Part shown: piece after piece, positions 6,583-13,129 of the stretch
Layout of the letters: every line of letters begins with the position of its first letter
Position numbering within the stretch: the stretch's first letter is position 1
Assembly: GCA_031415375.1 (NCBI GenBank)
Contig: JANORP010000087.1
Location: 1-13,129 of the forward strand
Direction: 5' to 3'
DNA length: 13,129 nt
Source: JADKCL01 sp031415375
GTDB taxonomy: Bacteria; Bacteroidota; Bacteroidia; J057; JADKCL01
Notes under the pieces: generated by a model
The model's input: the letters and a program-made list of their open reading frames with translations, nothing else
Told to the model about the DNA's origin: nothing
The model's database searches: none
Translations under genes and position numbers: made by a program

Positions 6583-7179
6583 ATGGTGACCAGGACAATG
6601 TGTTTTTGTAAATGTTGGATTTTGAGTTTGATGTCCTTGGGTCTGCTATGGGCTTGCAGCGCACCCTCGCATTCGCATGAACCTAGCGCCCCACCGGCAA
6701 ATGCAACGCCAAAGGTCTCACCGACCGCGCTGCAAGGGAAGATCGCGCTCGACGACAGTTATGAAATTTTGCGCAATCTGGAGATGGTGGAATACTGCCT
6801 GCCCTACCCCAAGGATGAGTTCAAGGAAGATTACGACCTCGCCGAATACAAAGGTCAGCATGTCTTGGTGTCCAAGGACAAGCAAAGCAAGATCACCTAC
6901 ACGGGCAATCCCGTCGATATGACCTTGGACGCCTTGTATGCCGAGTGCCTCGCAGATATCGCAGCGATGAGCGACGCATCGCTGATCTCCAAATCCAAAA
7001 CCGATGCCGGGCTCACGCTCGTGTGGCATACGAGAGACCAAGTACACCACCTGCAGAAATGGTACCGAGCAGCGGCGCAAGAGACGGTGACCGCCTTGTT
7101 TGAATATCCGAATACAGCCGAGGAACAATTTGGGCTTTGGATCCCTATCGTCGTCGGGCACCCGACGACCTGCGAATAG
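6583..7179 (+). CDS. hypothetical lipoprotein; candidate accessory or immunity protein
   Basis: 198 residues from ATG 6583. A GTG at 6571 overlaps the upstream stop (GTGA) and would add four residues. The N-terminus has Arg4 and Lys10, a hydrophobic core, and the lipobox LLWAC with Cys25. A Ser/His/Pro/Ala-rich tether follows (about 26-47). The globular part (about 55-198) contains EILRNLEMVEYCLPYP, a YKGQHVLVSKDK hairpin, YTGNPVDMTLDALYAECL, and a TLVWHTRDQVHHLQKWYR stretch. I recognise no family. Translational coupling with the preceding exported protein is likely given the 8-base gap or GTGA overlap, so both would serve the same process. Association with the DUF4157 effector is inferred from position only. 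Signal-peptide codons contain four Cys, which is unusual for a signal but harmless. Confidence 0.65.
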   Translation: MVTRTMCFCKCWILSLMSLGLLWACSAPSHSHEPSAPPANATPKVSPTALQGKIALDDSYEILRNLEMVEYCLPYPKDEFKEDYDLAEYKGQHVLVSKDKQSKITYTGNPVDMTLDALYAECLADIAAMSDASLISKSKTDAGLTLVWHTRDQVHHLQKWYRAAAQETVTALFEYPNTAEEQFGLWIPIVVGHPTTCE

Positions 7180-7247
7180 GAGTAGGGGCTGATGAAATGC
7201 CAGCATGGACAGTCCTGAGGCTAGCCTACAGAATTCCGTTCTGATCA

Positions 7248-7269
7248 TTTTGCGAGTTTTGCGAAAACT
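7248..7269. promoter_or_regulatory. direct repeat plus dyad upstream of the sulfotransferase pair
   Basis: TTTTGCGA occurs twice in close succession (7248-7255 and 7257-7264). The second copy forms the perfect dyad AGTTTT-GCG-AAAACT (7255-7269). A separate palindrome AGGCTAGCCT lies at 7218-7227. The site is about 80 bases before the TTG start at 7352, a sensible place for an operator. The rest of the 172-base gap (7180-7351) shows no clear promoter: TTTG at 7314 and TAATTTCC at 7331 are too close together and imperfect. Confidence 0.25.
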
Positions 7270-7351
7270 GTATGGAGGCCGCAAATAGCCCTACCTGGGC
7301 ATCTCAGGCGATGTTTGAATCCCGAATACATAATTTCCGTAAATTGCCCAC

Positions 7352-9046
7352 TTGGATAAGCGTTTTACACTTGGTATTGCCCGTTTGGGGCTACTGATTG
7401 GCTGGGGGATGCTGTGTGCATTGCTGGGGCCTGCTTGCGCTTTGCGTGCACAGCAAACGGTGGGCCTATTCCAAAACGATCCCGCTGCATTTGAGGGCTA
7501 CACAATGATCGCGCCTATGACCTCGCGCACGACTTACCTCATCGACAATTGTGGGCGTGAGGTACACCGCTGGACGAGTGGTTACAGGCCTGGCCTAGTC
7601 ACCAAATTGTTGCCCAGCGGAAAATTGTTGCGCACATGTGTGCTCAGCAGTAGCCACTTCCGTGTCGGCGGCGCGGGCGGGCGTGTGGAAATACTCGATT
7701 GGGATGGCAATGTCGAGTGGTATTACAACTACAGCGACGCCCAGCACCGGCAGCACCACGACGCCTTGATGCTGCCCAACGGCCATGTGATATTGCTGGC
7801 CTGGGAATGGAAATCGGGCGCTGAAGCGATCGCAGCCGGCCGCGCGCCCACGCTCGTGAACGATAGCCTATGGCCTGAGCACTTGGTGGAAATACAACCC
7901 ACCACGCCAGGCAATGGCAATATCGTCTGGGAATGGCATGTCTGGGACCATCTCGTGCAGGATGTCGATACCACCAAATCCAACTTTGGGTCCATCGCCG
8001 ACCATGCGGAGTTGCTGGACATGAACTATTACACCTCGTCGGCTGGACCTGCTGGCTTTGCCGATTTCGTGCATTGCAATGCAATCGATTACGATGCGAG
8101 CCGCGACGAGCTTATCTTGAGTGCACACAACAACTCTGAATTTTACATCCTCGATCACAGCACGACCACGGCGCAGGCTGCTGGTCACAATGGGGGCAAC
8201 CGTGGGCATGGCGGCGATTTTTTATACCGATGGGGCAATCCACGGGTCTATCATCGCGCAAGTCTCACGGCTACGCAGACCTTGTGGTGGCAACACGATC
8301 CACATCGCATCGCAGCAGTCTTGCCAGGGGCCGGTCATGTCTTGATCTTCAACAATGGCAATGGCCGCACAGGCGGCAGTTATTCGTCGGTCGATGAAAT
8401 GCAGATTCCCACAGATACTAGCGGCAACTATTATTTGGAATCCAATGGTGCCTTTGGGCCATTTCAGGCTGTATCGAGCTATGCTTTTGACCCGGCAGGC
8501 GCTGCCTACTCGGCATTTATCTCTGGCGCACAACGGCTCCCCAATGGAAATACGCTCATTTGCAGAGGTCCAGAAGGTATATTTCTGGAGATCGACAGCG
8601 CCCAAAGCCTAGTCTGGCACTACGTGAATCCCATCACGACGACAGGACCGCTAAACCAGGGCAACAATGGGAGCAACGAGACCTTTAGGATCTATCGTTT
8701 TGCGCCCGACGACCCTGCATTCCAAGGCCGCATATTGGTGCCCGGGGATCGCTTGGAAGGCAATCCATTGCCGCTGCCCGTCAACTGTGCGCCAACTGTA
8801 GCGCCTGGGCAATTGGTTGCAAATGGTATGGGCATCGTCCCAAACCCGTTTCAAACCGGTTTCAGAGTGCAGCGCCCGATCGGGTCGCGCGAGCCCATTC
8901 AAATCTATGATGTGCAGGGCCGCATTCGATATACGATGATGGCACATGCCTCCGAGGAAAAAATCAACACCACAGATTGGCCAGCAGGAATCTATTTCCT
9001 ACGCTGTGTCGATTTTTCAGAGATCAAAAAACTGATTAAGTATTGA
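7352..9046 (+). CDS. T9SS-secreted aryl-sulfate sulfotransferase-like beta-propeller protein, copy 1
   Basis: 564 residues. The start is a TTG at 7352 because an in-frame stop lies four codons upstream. The next ATG (7409) would cut the signal peptide, whose basic end, hydrophobic core (about 9-30) and ALRAQ cut site need the TTG. Residues 36-475 match the arylsulfotransferase (ASST) family: YLIDNCG, VEILDWDGNVEW, HHDALMLPNG (His135-136), PGNGNIVWEWHVWDH, VHCNAIDYD (His241) and WWQHDPHR (His315) before IFNNGNGR. In this family a histidine carries the sulfate during PAPS-independent transfer between phenols; His315 is the likeliest equivalent here. Residues 490-564 are a T9SS type A sorting domain (VPNPFQTGF, IYDVQGR, WPAGIYFLR). 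The product should be exported through the outer membrane or surface-attached. It is followed three bases later by a paralogue. The natural substrate is unknown and sulfotransferase activity is predicted only from family. Confidence 0.82.
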   Translation: MDKRFTLGIARLGLLIGWGMLCALLGPACALRAQQTVGLFQNDPAAFEGYTMIAPMTSRTTYLIDNCGREVHRWTSGYRPGLVTKLLPSGKLLRTCVLSSSHFRVGGAGGRVEILDWDGNVEWYYNYSDAQHRQHHDALMLPNGHVILLAWEWKSGAEAIAAGRAPTLVNDSLWPEHLVEIQPTTPGNGNIVWEWHVWDHLVQDVDTTKSNFGSIADHAELLDMNYYTSSAGPAGFADFVHCNAIDYDASRDELILSAHNNSEFYILDHSTTTAQAAGHNGGNRGHGGDFLYRWGNPRVYHRASLTATQTLWWQHDPHRIAAVLPGAGHVLIFNNGNGRTGGSYSSVDEMQIPTDTSGNYYLESNGAFGPFQAVSSYAFDPAGAAYSAFISGAQRLPNGNTLICRGPEGIFLEIDSAQSLVWHYVNPITTTGPLNQGNNGSNETFRIYRFAPDDPAFQGRILVPGDRLEGNPLPLPVNCAPTVAPGQLVANGMGIVPNPFQTGFRVQRPIGSREPIQIYDVQGRIRYTMMAHASEEKINTTDWPAGIYFLRCVDFSEIKKLIKY

Positions 9047-9049
9047 AGT

Positions 9050-10708
9050 ATGAGATTGAGGACTACATTTTTACAGCTTGTATTTGCTTTTTGCTTTTTG
9101 CTTTTCTCTTCACGATTGGTTGGTCAGCAGACCGTGGGCCTGTTTCTGAATGATGCGACAGCCACCGAAGGTTATACCCTGTTTGCCTCCTTGGGGAGTA
9201 CCAAAACCTACCTCATCGACAATTGTGGCCGCAAGGTGAACGAGTGGGCGAGTGGCTATACTGTGGGAAATGTCGCGCATTTGCTTCCCAACGGATCATT
9301 GCTACATGCCTGCCGCATTGTCAACGCTGACTTTGCCGTAGGTGGTTTGGGTGGTCGTGTCGAATTGCTGGATTGGGCTGGTAACGTCACTTGGCATTAT
9401 ACCGTCTCCAATGCCACCGAAGCACACCACCATGACGCCGTCGCCTTGCCCAATGGCAATGTCCTGATGATCGTCTGGGAGGCAAAAGACAGCTCGGAAG
9501 CAGTGGCCCAAGGCCGCAACCCTGCCACAACGGGCGCTGAGCTGTGGCCCGACAAGATCATCGAGGTTCAGCCGACCACGCCTGGCAATGGCAATATCGT
9601 CTGGGAGTGGCATGCCTGGGAGCACCTTGTGCAAGAATTTGACAGCACCAAAGCCAACTTTGGTGTCGTGGCCGATCACCCAGAGCGCATCAACATCAAC
9701 TATTATGACCCAACCTCAGAGGTCAATTGGCTGCATTGCAATGGATTGGCTTACAACGCTGACTTGGATCAAATTGCGCTCAGCAGCCACCGCTTGGATG
9801 AGATTTGGTTGATCGACCATAGTACTACCACACAACAGGCGGCTGGCTCGACGGGTGGCACCCGTGGCAAAGGCGGCGACTTGCTTTACCGCTATGGCAA
9901 TCCGCAGACCTACAACCGTGGCACCGTGGCCGATCAGAAATTTTATGGACAGCACAATATTGAATGGGTGCCGGCGGGAGATATGTATGCAGGAATGCTC
10001 AAAGTATTCAACAATGGCAATGGCCGCCCTGCGGGCGCCTACTCCACCCTTGAGATTTTCCAACCCCCCATGGACATTGCGGGCAACTACATCATCGCGC
10101 CAGGCCAAGCTTTTGGCCCAACAGCGCCTGTATGGACCTATGAGGATAACCCTAGCTTTTATTCGCAGATCATATCAGGTCTTCAGCGGTTGCCGGGCAA
10201 TCATACCTTGGTCTGCGAGGGCACTTCGGGGCATTTCTTTGAAATTGACTCATCGGGAGCCACCATTTGGGATTATGTGAATCCTGTGCAAGCCGCCGGT
10301 CCGCTCACACAAGGCGATTCCGTATTTGGCAATTCGACGTTTCGTGCCGTTCGTTATCTACCCGATTACCCTGGTTTGGCGGGCCAAGACCTGACTCCCG
10401 GCGACCGCATCGAAGGCAATCCGTTGCCATTGACAGGCCTCTGCCTGGGGGCAGCACGTCCCGATGAGGCAGTTGCCGCGTCTTTTGAGCTATTCCCCAA
10501 TCCCTTCAGCAGTCAATTTACCCTGCGCCGCTCCAAAGCTGATGCTGCGACTTTGCACATCATCGACTTGAATGGCCGTGTCTTGCAGACGCAGCGCATT
10601 GTCGGCAAGGAAGTGACGGTGGCGACCGACGACTTGCCCGCAGGATTCTATTTTGTACAGCTCGCTGGCAGTAGCCAGACTTACAAGATTTGTAAGCTCG
10701 GGTATTGA
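9050..10708 (+). CDS. T9SS-secreted aryl-sulfate sulfotransferase-like protein, copy 2
   Basis: 552 residues from ATG 9050, three bases after the stop of copy 1, so almost certainly cotranscribed. The signal peptide covers about residues 1-26 (RLR, then a Phe/Leu core, VGQ). Residues 27-465 align with copy 1 from end to end at roughly half identity by eye: YLIDNCGR, VELLDWAGNVTW, HHHDAVALPNG (His126-128), PGNGNIVWEWHAWEHLVQ, LHCNGLAYN (His229), and QHNIEW (His302) before VFNNGNGR. The QH histidine is kept, but the following residues differ from copy 1 (NIEW versus DPHR), which may shift substrate choice. The tail (about 478-552) is a T9SS sorting domain: LFPNPFSSQF, IIDLNGRVLQ, LPAGFYFVQL. 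It would act outside the cell. Tandem duplication followed by divergence is the simplest origin. Confidence 0.82.
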   Translation: MRLRTTFLQLVFAFCFLLFSSRLVGQQTVGLFLNDATATEGYTLFASLGSTKTYLIDNCGRKVNEWASGYTVGNVAHLLPNGSLLHACRIVNADFAVGGLGGRVELLDWAGNVTWHYTVSNATEAHHHDAVALPNGNVLMIVWEAKDSSEAVAQGRNPATTGAELWPDKIIEVQPTTPGNGNIVWEWHAWEHLVQEFDSTKANFGVVADHPERININYYDPTSEVNWLHCNGLAYNADLDQIALSSHRLDEIWLIDHSTTTQQAAGSTGGTRGKGGDLLYRYGNPQTYNRGTVADQKFYGQHNIEWVPAGDMYAGMLKVFNNGNGRPAGAYSTLEIFQPPMDIAGNYIIAPGQAFGPTAPVWTYEDNPSFYSQIISGLQRLPGNHTLVCEGTSGHFFEIDSSGATIWDYVNPVQAAGPLTQGDSVFGNSTFRAVRYLPDYPGLAGQDLTPGDRIEGNPLPLTGLCLGAARPDEAVAASFELFPNPFSSQFTLRRSKADAATLHIIDLNGRVLQTQRIVGKEVTVATDDLPAGFYFVQLAGSSQTYKICKLGY

Positions 10709-10792
10709 TCAAGCAGCGCCTTTGCGGTTGAAACCGTGATGCGCAATGCTGGGATTGGTGCGCAAAGTCAGCCTTGTTGTGAGGTTTTCAAG

Positions 10793-10817
10793 TTGCCCCG
10801 ATATTGGATGGGGGCAA
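10793..10817. repeat. hairpin between the convergent sulfotransferase and egtD genes
   Basis: TTGCCCC (10793-10799) and GGGGCAA (10811-10817) are perfect reverse complements around an 11-base loop. They lie mid-way in the 179-base gap between two converging genes. Neither strand has a following T run, so it is not a canonical intrinsic terminator, but it may end or protect both transcripts. A smaller dyad CGGTT-GA-AACCG lies at 10725-10736. The word TGCGCA recurs at 10740, 10759 and 10834. Confidence 0.3.
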
Positions 10818-10887
10818 GCGCCGACCGCAAAGTTGCGCAGGCTTGGGTACACATGCGCGATTTACGTTTTCTCAAGCGCTGGCTGGC

Positions 10888-11826
10888 CTATTGTGCCAAC
10901 TTCCAGAGGCTGTCCACAAAATAATTGCGTGCATCAAAAAAGTTGGCTTTGTTTTCAAACCCAGTGGCTGCTGCGAGGGAGGCAATCTCTATCGGGCTAT
11001 ATTTTTTGCTCAATTCGGTGTGGATCGCCTCGCCATTGGCGAATGAAAACTCAGTGCCGAGTGCATCGATGCGCACCTGCTGGTCTTGTCGGGAGATGAG
11101 GTAACTTTTGAGTTCCCCATTTCCAGGGTTGTAGGTGCATTTAAAGTCAAATTGACCGGGGATGAAGTGGCCACCCAACTCGCTGTTGATGCGGTGCAAA
11201 AGGTTGATGTTGAAGCGCTTGGTGATGCCGTGTGGATCGTCGTAGGCCAGGCAGATGATTTGAGGATCTTTTTGCAGGTCAAATCCAATCATCAGGAGGT
11301 CTTGCCCACGCATCGCGGCTTTGATTTGGGAAAGCAGGCTGGCGCAATGGGTGTCGGAATAGTTGCCGATGTTGGCACCCAAAAAGAGAAATAGTTTATC
11401 GGTGCCAACTTCCAATTGCTGCAAGCAATCGAAATAATCGCCGATCTGCGGTAACACTTCAAATTGGAGGTTGCGAGTCGCCACCAGTGCCTGTAAGTCG
11501 GCAATGGCCTGCGCCGACACATCGATCGGGATATACCGAAAGCGTATTCCCATTTCCTCCCAAGCCGCGAGTAACTCCAACGTCTTGCTCCCGTCGCCAG
11601 CTCCCAATTCGACGACATCAAATGCGCCATCAAAACCCAATTGATGGCTGATTTCCAGCGCTTGCGTGGTCAGGATCTCAAACTCGCAGCGGGTGAGATA
11701 ATATTCAGGCATGGCCATGATCTCTTGAAAAATCTGGCTGCCAACCTCGTCATAGAAGTATTTGGACGACAGGTGTTTCTGTGGTGCAGATAGCCCGGCT
11801 TGCACGTCTTGAAGGAATTGGTTCAT
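10888..11826 (-). CDS. egtD: L-histidine N-alpha-methyltransferase EgtD
   Basis: 312 residues from ATG 11826-11824. EgtD uses three S-adenosylmethionine molecules to turn histidine into hercynine, the first step of ergothioneine synthesis, in the cytoplasm. The sequence fits the Methyltransf_33/EgtD family throughout. It has SSKYFYDEVGSQIFQEI at 20-36, MPEYYLTRCE at 39-48, the SAM-binding VVELGAGDGSKT at 71-82 and FLGANIGN at 148-155. GFDLQKD follows at 181-187, TKRFNINLLHRIN at 202-214, and HTELSKKYS at 269-277, whose Glu271 and Ser273 match the substrate-binding Glu/Ser pair of mycobacterial EgtD. Length is normal. The start lies one base after the egtB stop, so the two are one operon and probably translationally coupled. 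An in-frame ATG at 11904 would extend the protein back into egtB and has no family support. Confidence 0.92.
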   Translation of the reverse strand: MNQFLQDVQAGLSAPQKHLSSKYFYDEVGSQIFQEIMAMPEYYLTRCEFEILTTQALEISHQLGFDGAFDVVELGAGDGSKTLELLAAWEEMGIRFRYIPIDVSAQAIADLQALVATRNLQFEVLPQIGDYFDCLQQLEVGTDKLFLFLGANIGNYSDTHCASLLSQIKAAMRGQDLLMIGFDLQKDPQIICLAYDDPHGITKRFNINLLHRINSELGGHFIPGQFDFKCTYNPGNGELKSYLISRQDQQVRIDALGTEFSFANGEAIHTELSKKYSPIEIASLAAATGFENKANFFDARNYFVDSLWKLAQ

Positions 11827-11827
11827 A

Positions 11828-12979
11828 TTATATTGCCAATCTGATGCCAGCGAATTGCCACTGGAGATGGGGGTGAAAAAAATTGCGGTATGTCTTGCGC
11901 GCATGCCCAGCGGGAGTAGCTACGCTAGCGCCACGCAAGACCATTTGATTCAGCATGAATTTACCGTTGTATTCGCCGACTGCGCCGGCTGCGATTTTGA
12001 AGCCGGGGTAAGGGAGATAGGCGCTATTGGTCCATTCCCACCGTGCCCCCCAAGGCAATTGATCGCTTGCCGCCTCCCACTCGGCCTCCGTGGGCAGGCG
12101 CTTTCCACACCAAGTCGCAAATGCTTGGGCCTCATAATAATTGACATGCGTGAGCACCGCCAATTTCTCCAAGGGTTGCAAGCCGTCCAATCCATAAATG
12201 AACCAATCGTCTCCACGCTGCTGCCAATAGAGCGGACATTGGGCAGCATTTTCCTTGACCCAAGCCCAGCCCTCGTCGAGCCACAATTCAAAACGGTTGT
12301 ATCCACCATCTTGAATGAAGCTCAGGTATTCGGCATTGGTGACCAAGGCCTTGGAAATCTCATAGTGATGGAGATAGACTTTATGACGATTGCGTTCATT
12401 GTCAAAACTAAAGCCCTCGCCTTCCCAGCCAATTTCATAGATGCCCTCTGGCATCTCGATCCAACCCAGGGCGGCATTGTGGTCTTTGCTACGCAAGGCA
12501 TCGCCACCGTAGGTAGGAAAAGTGGGCTGTTGACCCAGGATATATTTTAGGTCGTAGTACAGCAGCTCTTGGTGCTGCTGCTCATGGTGCAAGCCGAGCG
12601 TGACCAAATCGACGCATTCTGGGGCTAGGGTGTCTTGAGCCAGCATTTCCAGCATGCATTTGTCGGTATAGGCGCGGTAGGCCAGCACTACTTCCACTGT
12701 CGGGCGCGTCATGTAGCCCCGTTGCACACGCGCTGTGCGCTCGCCCACATGGTTGTAATAACTGTTGAAGAGGTAGCCAAATTGCGGGTCATATTCCTGA
12801 AAATCTCGCTGGAAGCGTTTCAGGACCATCTGCTCAAAAAACCATGTCGAATGGGCCAAGTGCCACTTGGGCGGACTTACAAAGTCGGCGGGCTGTGGCA
12901 CATGGTCCTCGATTGCGAGGGGCGCACAGATCGCAACGGTCTGCTTACGAATGCGGATGTATTCCTCTAGGAGGCTCAT
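11828..12979 (-). CDS. egtB: ergothioneine sulfoxide synthase EgtB
   Basis: 383 residues from ATG 12979-12977. EgtB is an iron(II) and oxygen dependent enzyme that joins hercynine to the sulfur of cysteine or gamma-glutamylcysteine, giving a sulfoxide. An N-terminal DinB_2 domain (about 5-150) carries the expected iron ligands: His43 in KWHLAHSTWFFE, and His132 and His136 in LHHEQQHQELL. A C-terminal formylglycine-generating-enzyme-like domain (about 173-383) has FSFDNERNRHKVYLHHY, TNAEYLSFI, WCGKRLPTEAEWE, WEWTNSAYLPYPGF, the VLRGAS strand and FFHPHLQWQFAGIRLA. It is shorter than mycobacterial EgtB but complete in both domains. No egtA (gamma-glutamylcysteine ligase) or egtC (amidohydrolase) is present nearby. 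This would fit direct use of cysteine, though those genes could lie elsewhere. The frame is intact, with egtD one base downstream. Confidence 0.92.
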   Translation of the reverse strand: MSLLEEYIRIRKQTVAICAPLAIEDHVPQPADFVSPPKWHLAHSTWFFEQMVLKRFQRDFQEYDPQFGYLFNSYYNHVGERTARVQRGYMTRPTVEVVLAYRAYTDKCMLEMLAQDTLAPECVDLVTLGLHHEQQHQELLYYDLKYILGQQPTFPTYGGDALRSKDHNAALGWIEMPEGIYEIGWEGEGFSFDNERNRHKVYLHHYEISKALVTNAEYLSFIQDGGYNRFELWLDEGWAWVKENAAQCPLYWQQRGDDWFIYGLDGLQPLEKLAVLTHVNYYEAQAFATWCGKRLPTEAEWEAASDQLPWGARWEWTNSAYLPYPGFKIAAGAVGEYNGKFMLNQMVLRGASVATPAGHARKTYRNFFHPHLQWQFAGIRLAI

Positions 12980-13035
12980 GCAGGGAATCGCTGAATAGCG
13001 CTTTTAGGGTGATTGATCTTTTCATTGGGTCAACT

Positions 13036-13128
13036 CTATATGCTAGCCAATTGTTTTAGCGGACGCAGGACTTGCTGGCTATCTTTGTCTAAATGTAATA
13101 TTGATGACCCGTTCGTCGGGCCTCCCCA
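13036..13128 (-). CDS. C-terminal fragment of an unidentified protein upstream of egtB
   Basis: One minus-strand frame is open from the right edge for 30 codons to a TAG at 13038-13036. It encodes a protein-like tail with LHLDKDSQQVLRPLKQLASI at its end. The 56-base gap to egtB in the same direction would fit an operon. A second minus frame is also open for 16 codons (stop at 13081-13079, ending INITFRQR), so the frame choice is uncertain. No family can be named from so short a piece. Confidence 0.35.
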   Translation of the reverse strand, partial: WGGPTNGSSILHLDKDSQQVLRPLKQLASI

Positions 13129-13129
13129 C

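Noticed and set aside
11855..12550. Plus-strand open frame of 231 codons opposite egtB
   Set aside because: egtB motifs are unambiguous on the other strand. The plus-strand translation shows no family features.
13105..13122. CCCG-TTCGT-CGGG stem at the right edge as a terminator or tRNA piece
   Set aside because: The stem is only 4 bp, has no T run and no tRNA consensus such as GGTTCGAATCC around it.
13104..13129. Possible ATG of a plus-strand gene at the right edge
   Set aside because: Only eight codons are visible, and the minus-strand open frame there is longer and reads more like protein.
1..13129. Mobile element, CRISPR array or attachment site
   Set aside because: No transposase, integrase, spaced direct repeats or tRNA was seen on either strand.

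Overview
The window looks like chromosomal DNA of a member of the Bacteroidota. The best evidence is a pair of secreted enzymes that end in type IX secretion (T9SS) sorting domains. Supporting signs are few Shine-Dalgarno sequences, a TAnnTTTG-type -7 promoter element and many small lipoproteins. I cannot name the genus. There is no rRNA, tRNA, CRISPR array, transposase or integrase.

Layout, left to right. (a) 1-95 holds the last codons of a plus-strand gene. It is followed by a small cysteine-rich lipoprotein gene (307-714) with a weak terminator behind it. (b) Three minus-strand genes follow (2599 down to 882): a membrane-anchored CHAP amidase, a DinB-superfamily protein and a hypothetical protein. 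(c) A 272-bp divergent intergenic region (2600-2871) separates the CHAP gene from a large plus-strand gene (2872-5976). That gene encodes a 1034-residue protein with an N-terminal DUF4157 (eCIS core) domain, a glucosaminidase-like muramidase domain, two peptidoglycan-binding-like domains, three 11-residue amphipathic repeats and a C-terminal domain with the His-Gly/Ala-Cys motifs of clan CD cysteine peptidases. It is the centrepiece of the window. (d) Two small genes for exported proteins follow closely (5990-6574 and 6583-7179). A near-perfect intrinsic terminator lies inside the signal-peptide codons of the first. (e) A tandem pair of aryl-sulfate sulfotransferase-like beta-propeller proteins (7352-9046 and 9050-10708) carry signal peptides and T9SS tails. 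(f) On the minus strand are egtB (12979-11828) and egtD (11826-10888) for ergothioneine synthesis, preceded by the probable tail of another minus-strand gene at the right edge.

How the genes may work together. The DUF4157 protein and the divergent CHAP protein both appear to target peptidoglycan. The DUF4157 protein has no Sec signal, so it is more likely carried by a contractile injection particle or released by lysis. The two exported proteins behind it are reasonable candidates for periplasmic immunity or accessory proteins; this is inference. The sulfotransferase pair forms its own transcription unit for extracellular sulfate-ester chemistry. EgtD trimethylates histidine and EgtB adds sulfur to make the ergothioneine sulfoxide intermediate. 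No egtA, egtC or egtE is visible. No contractile-tail structural genes are in the window, so the effector-like gene is an orphan as far as can be seen.
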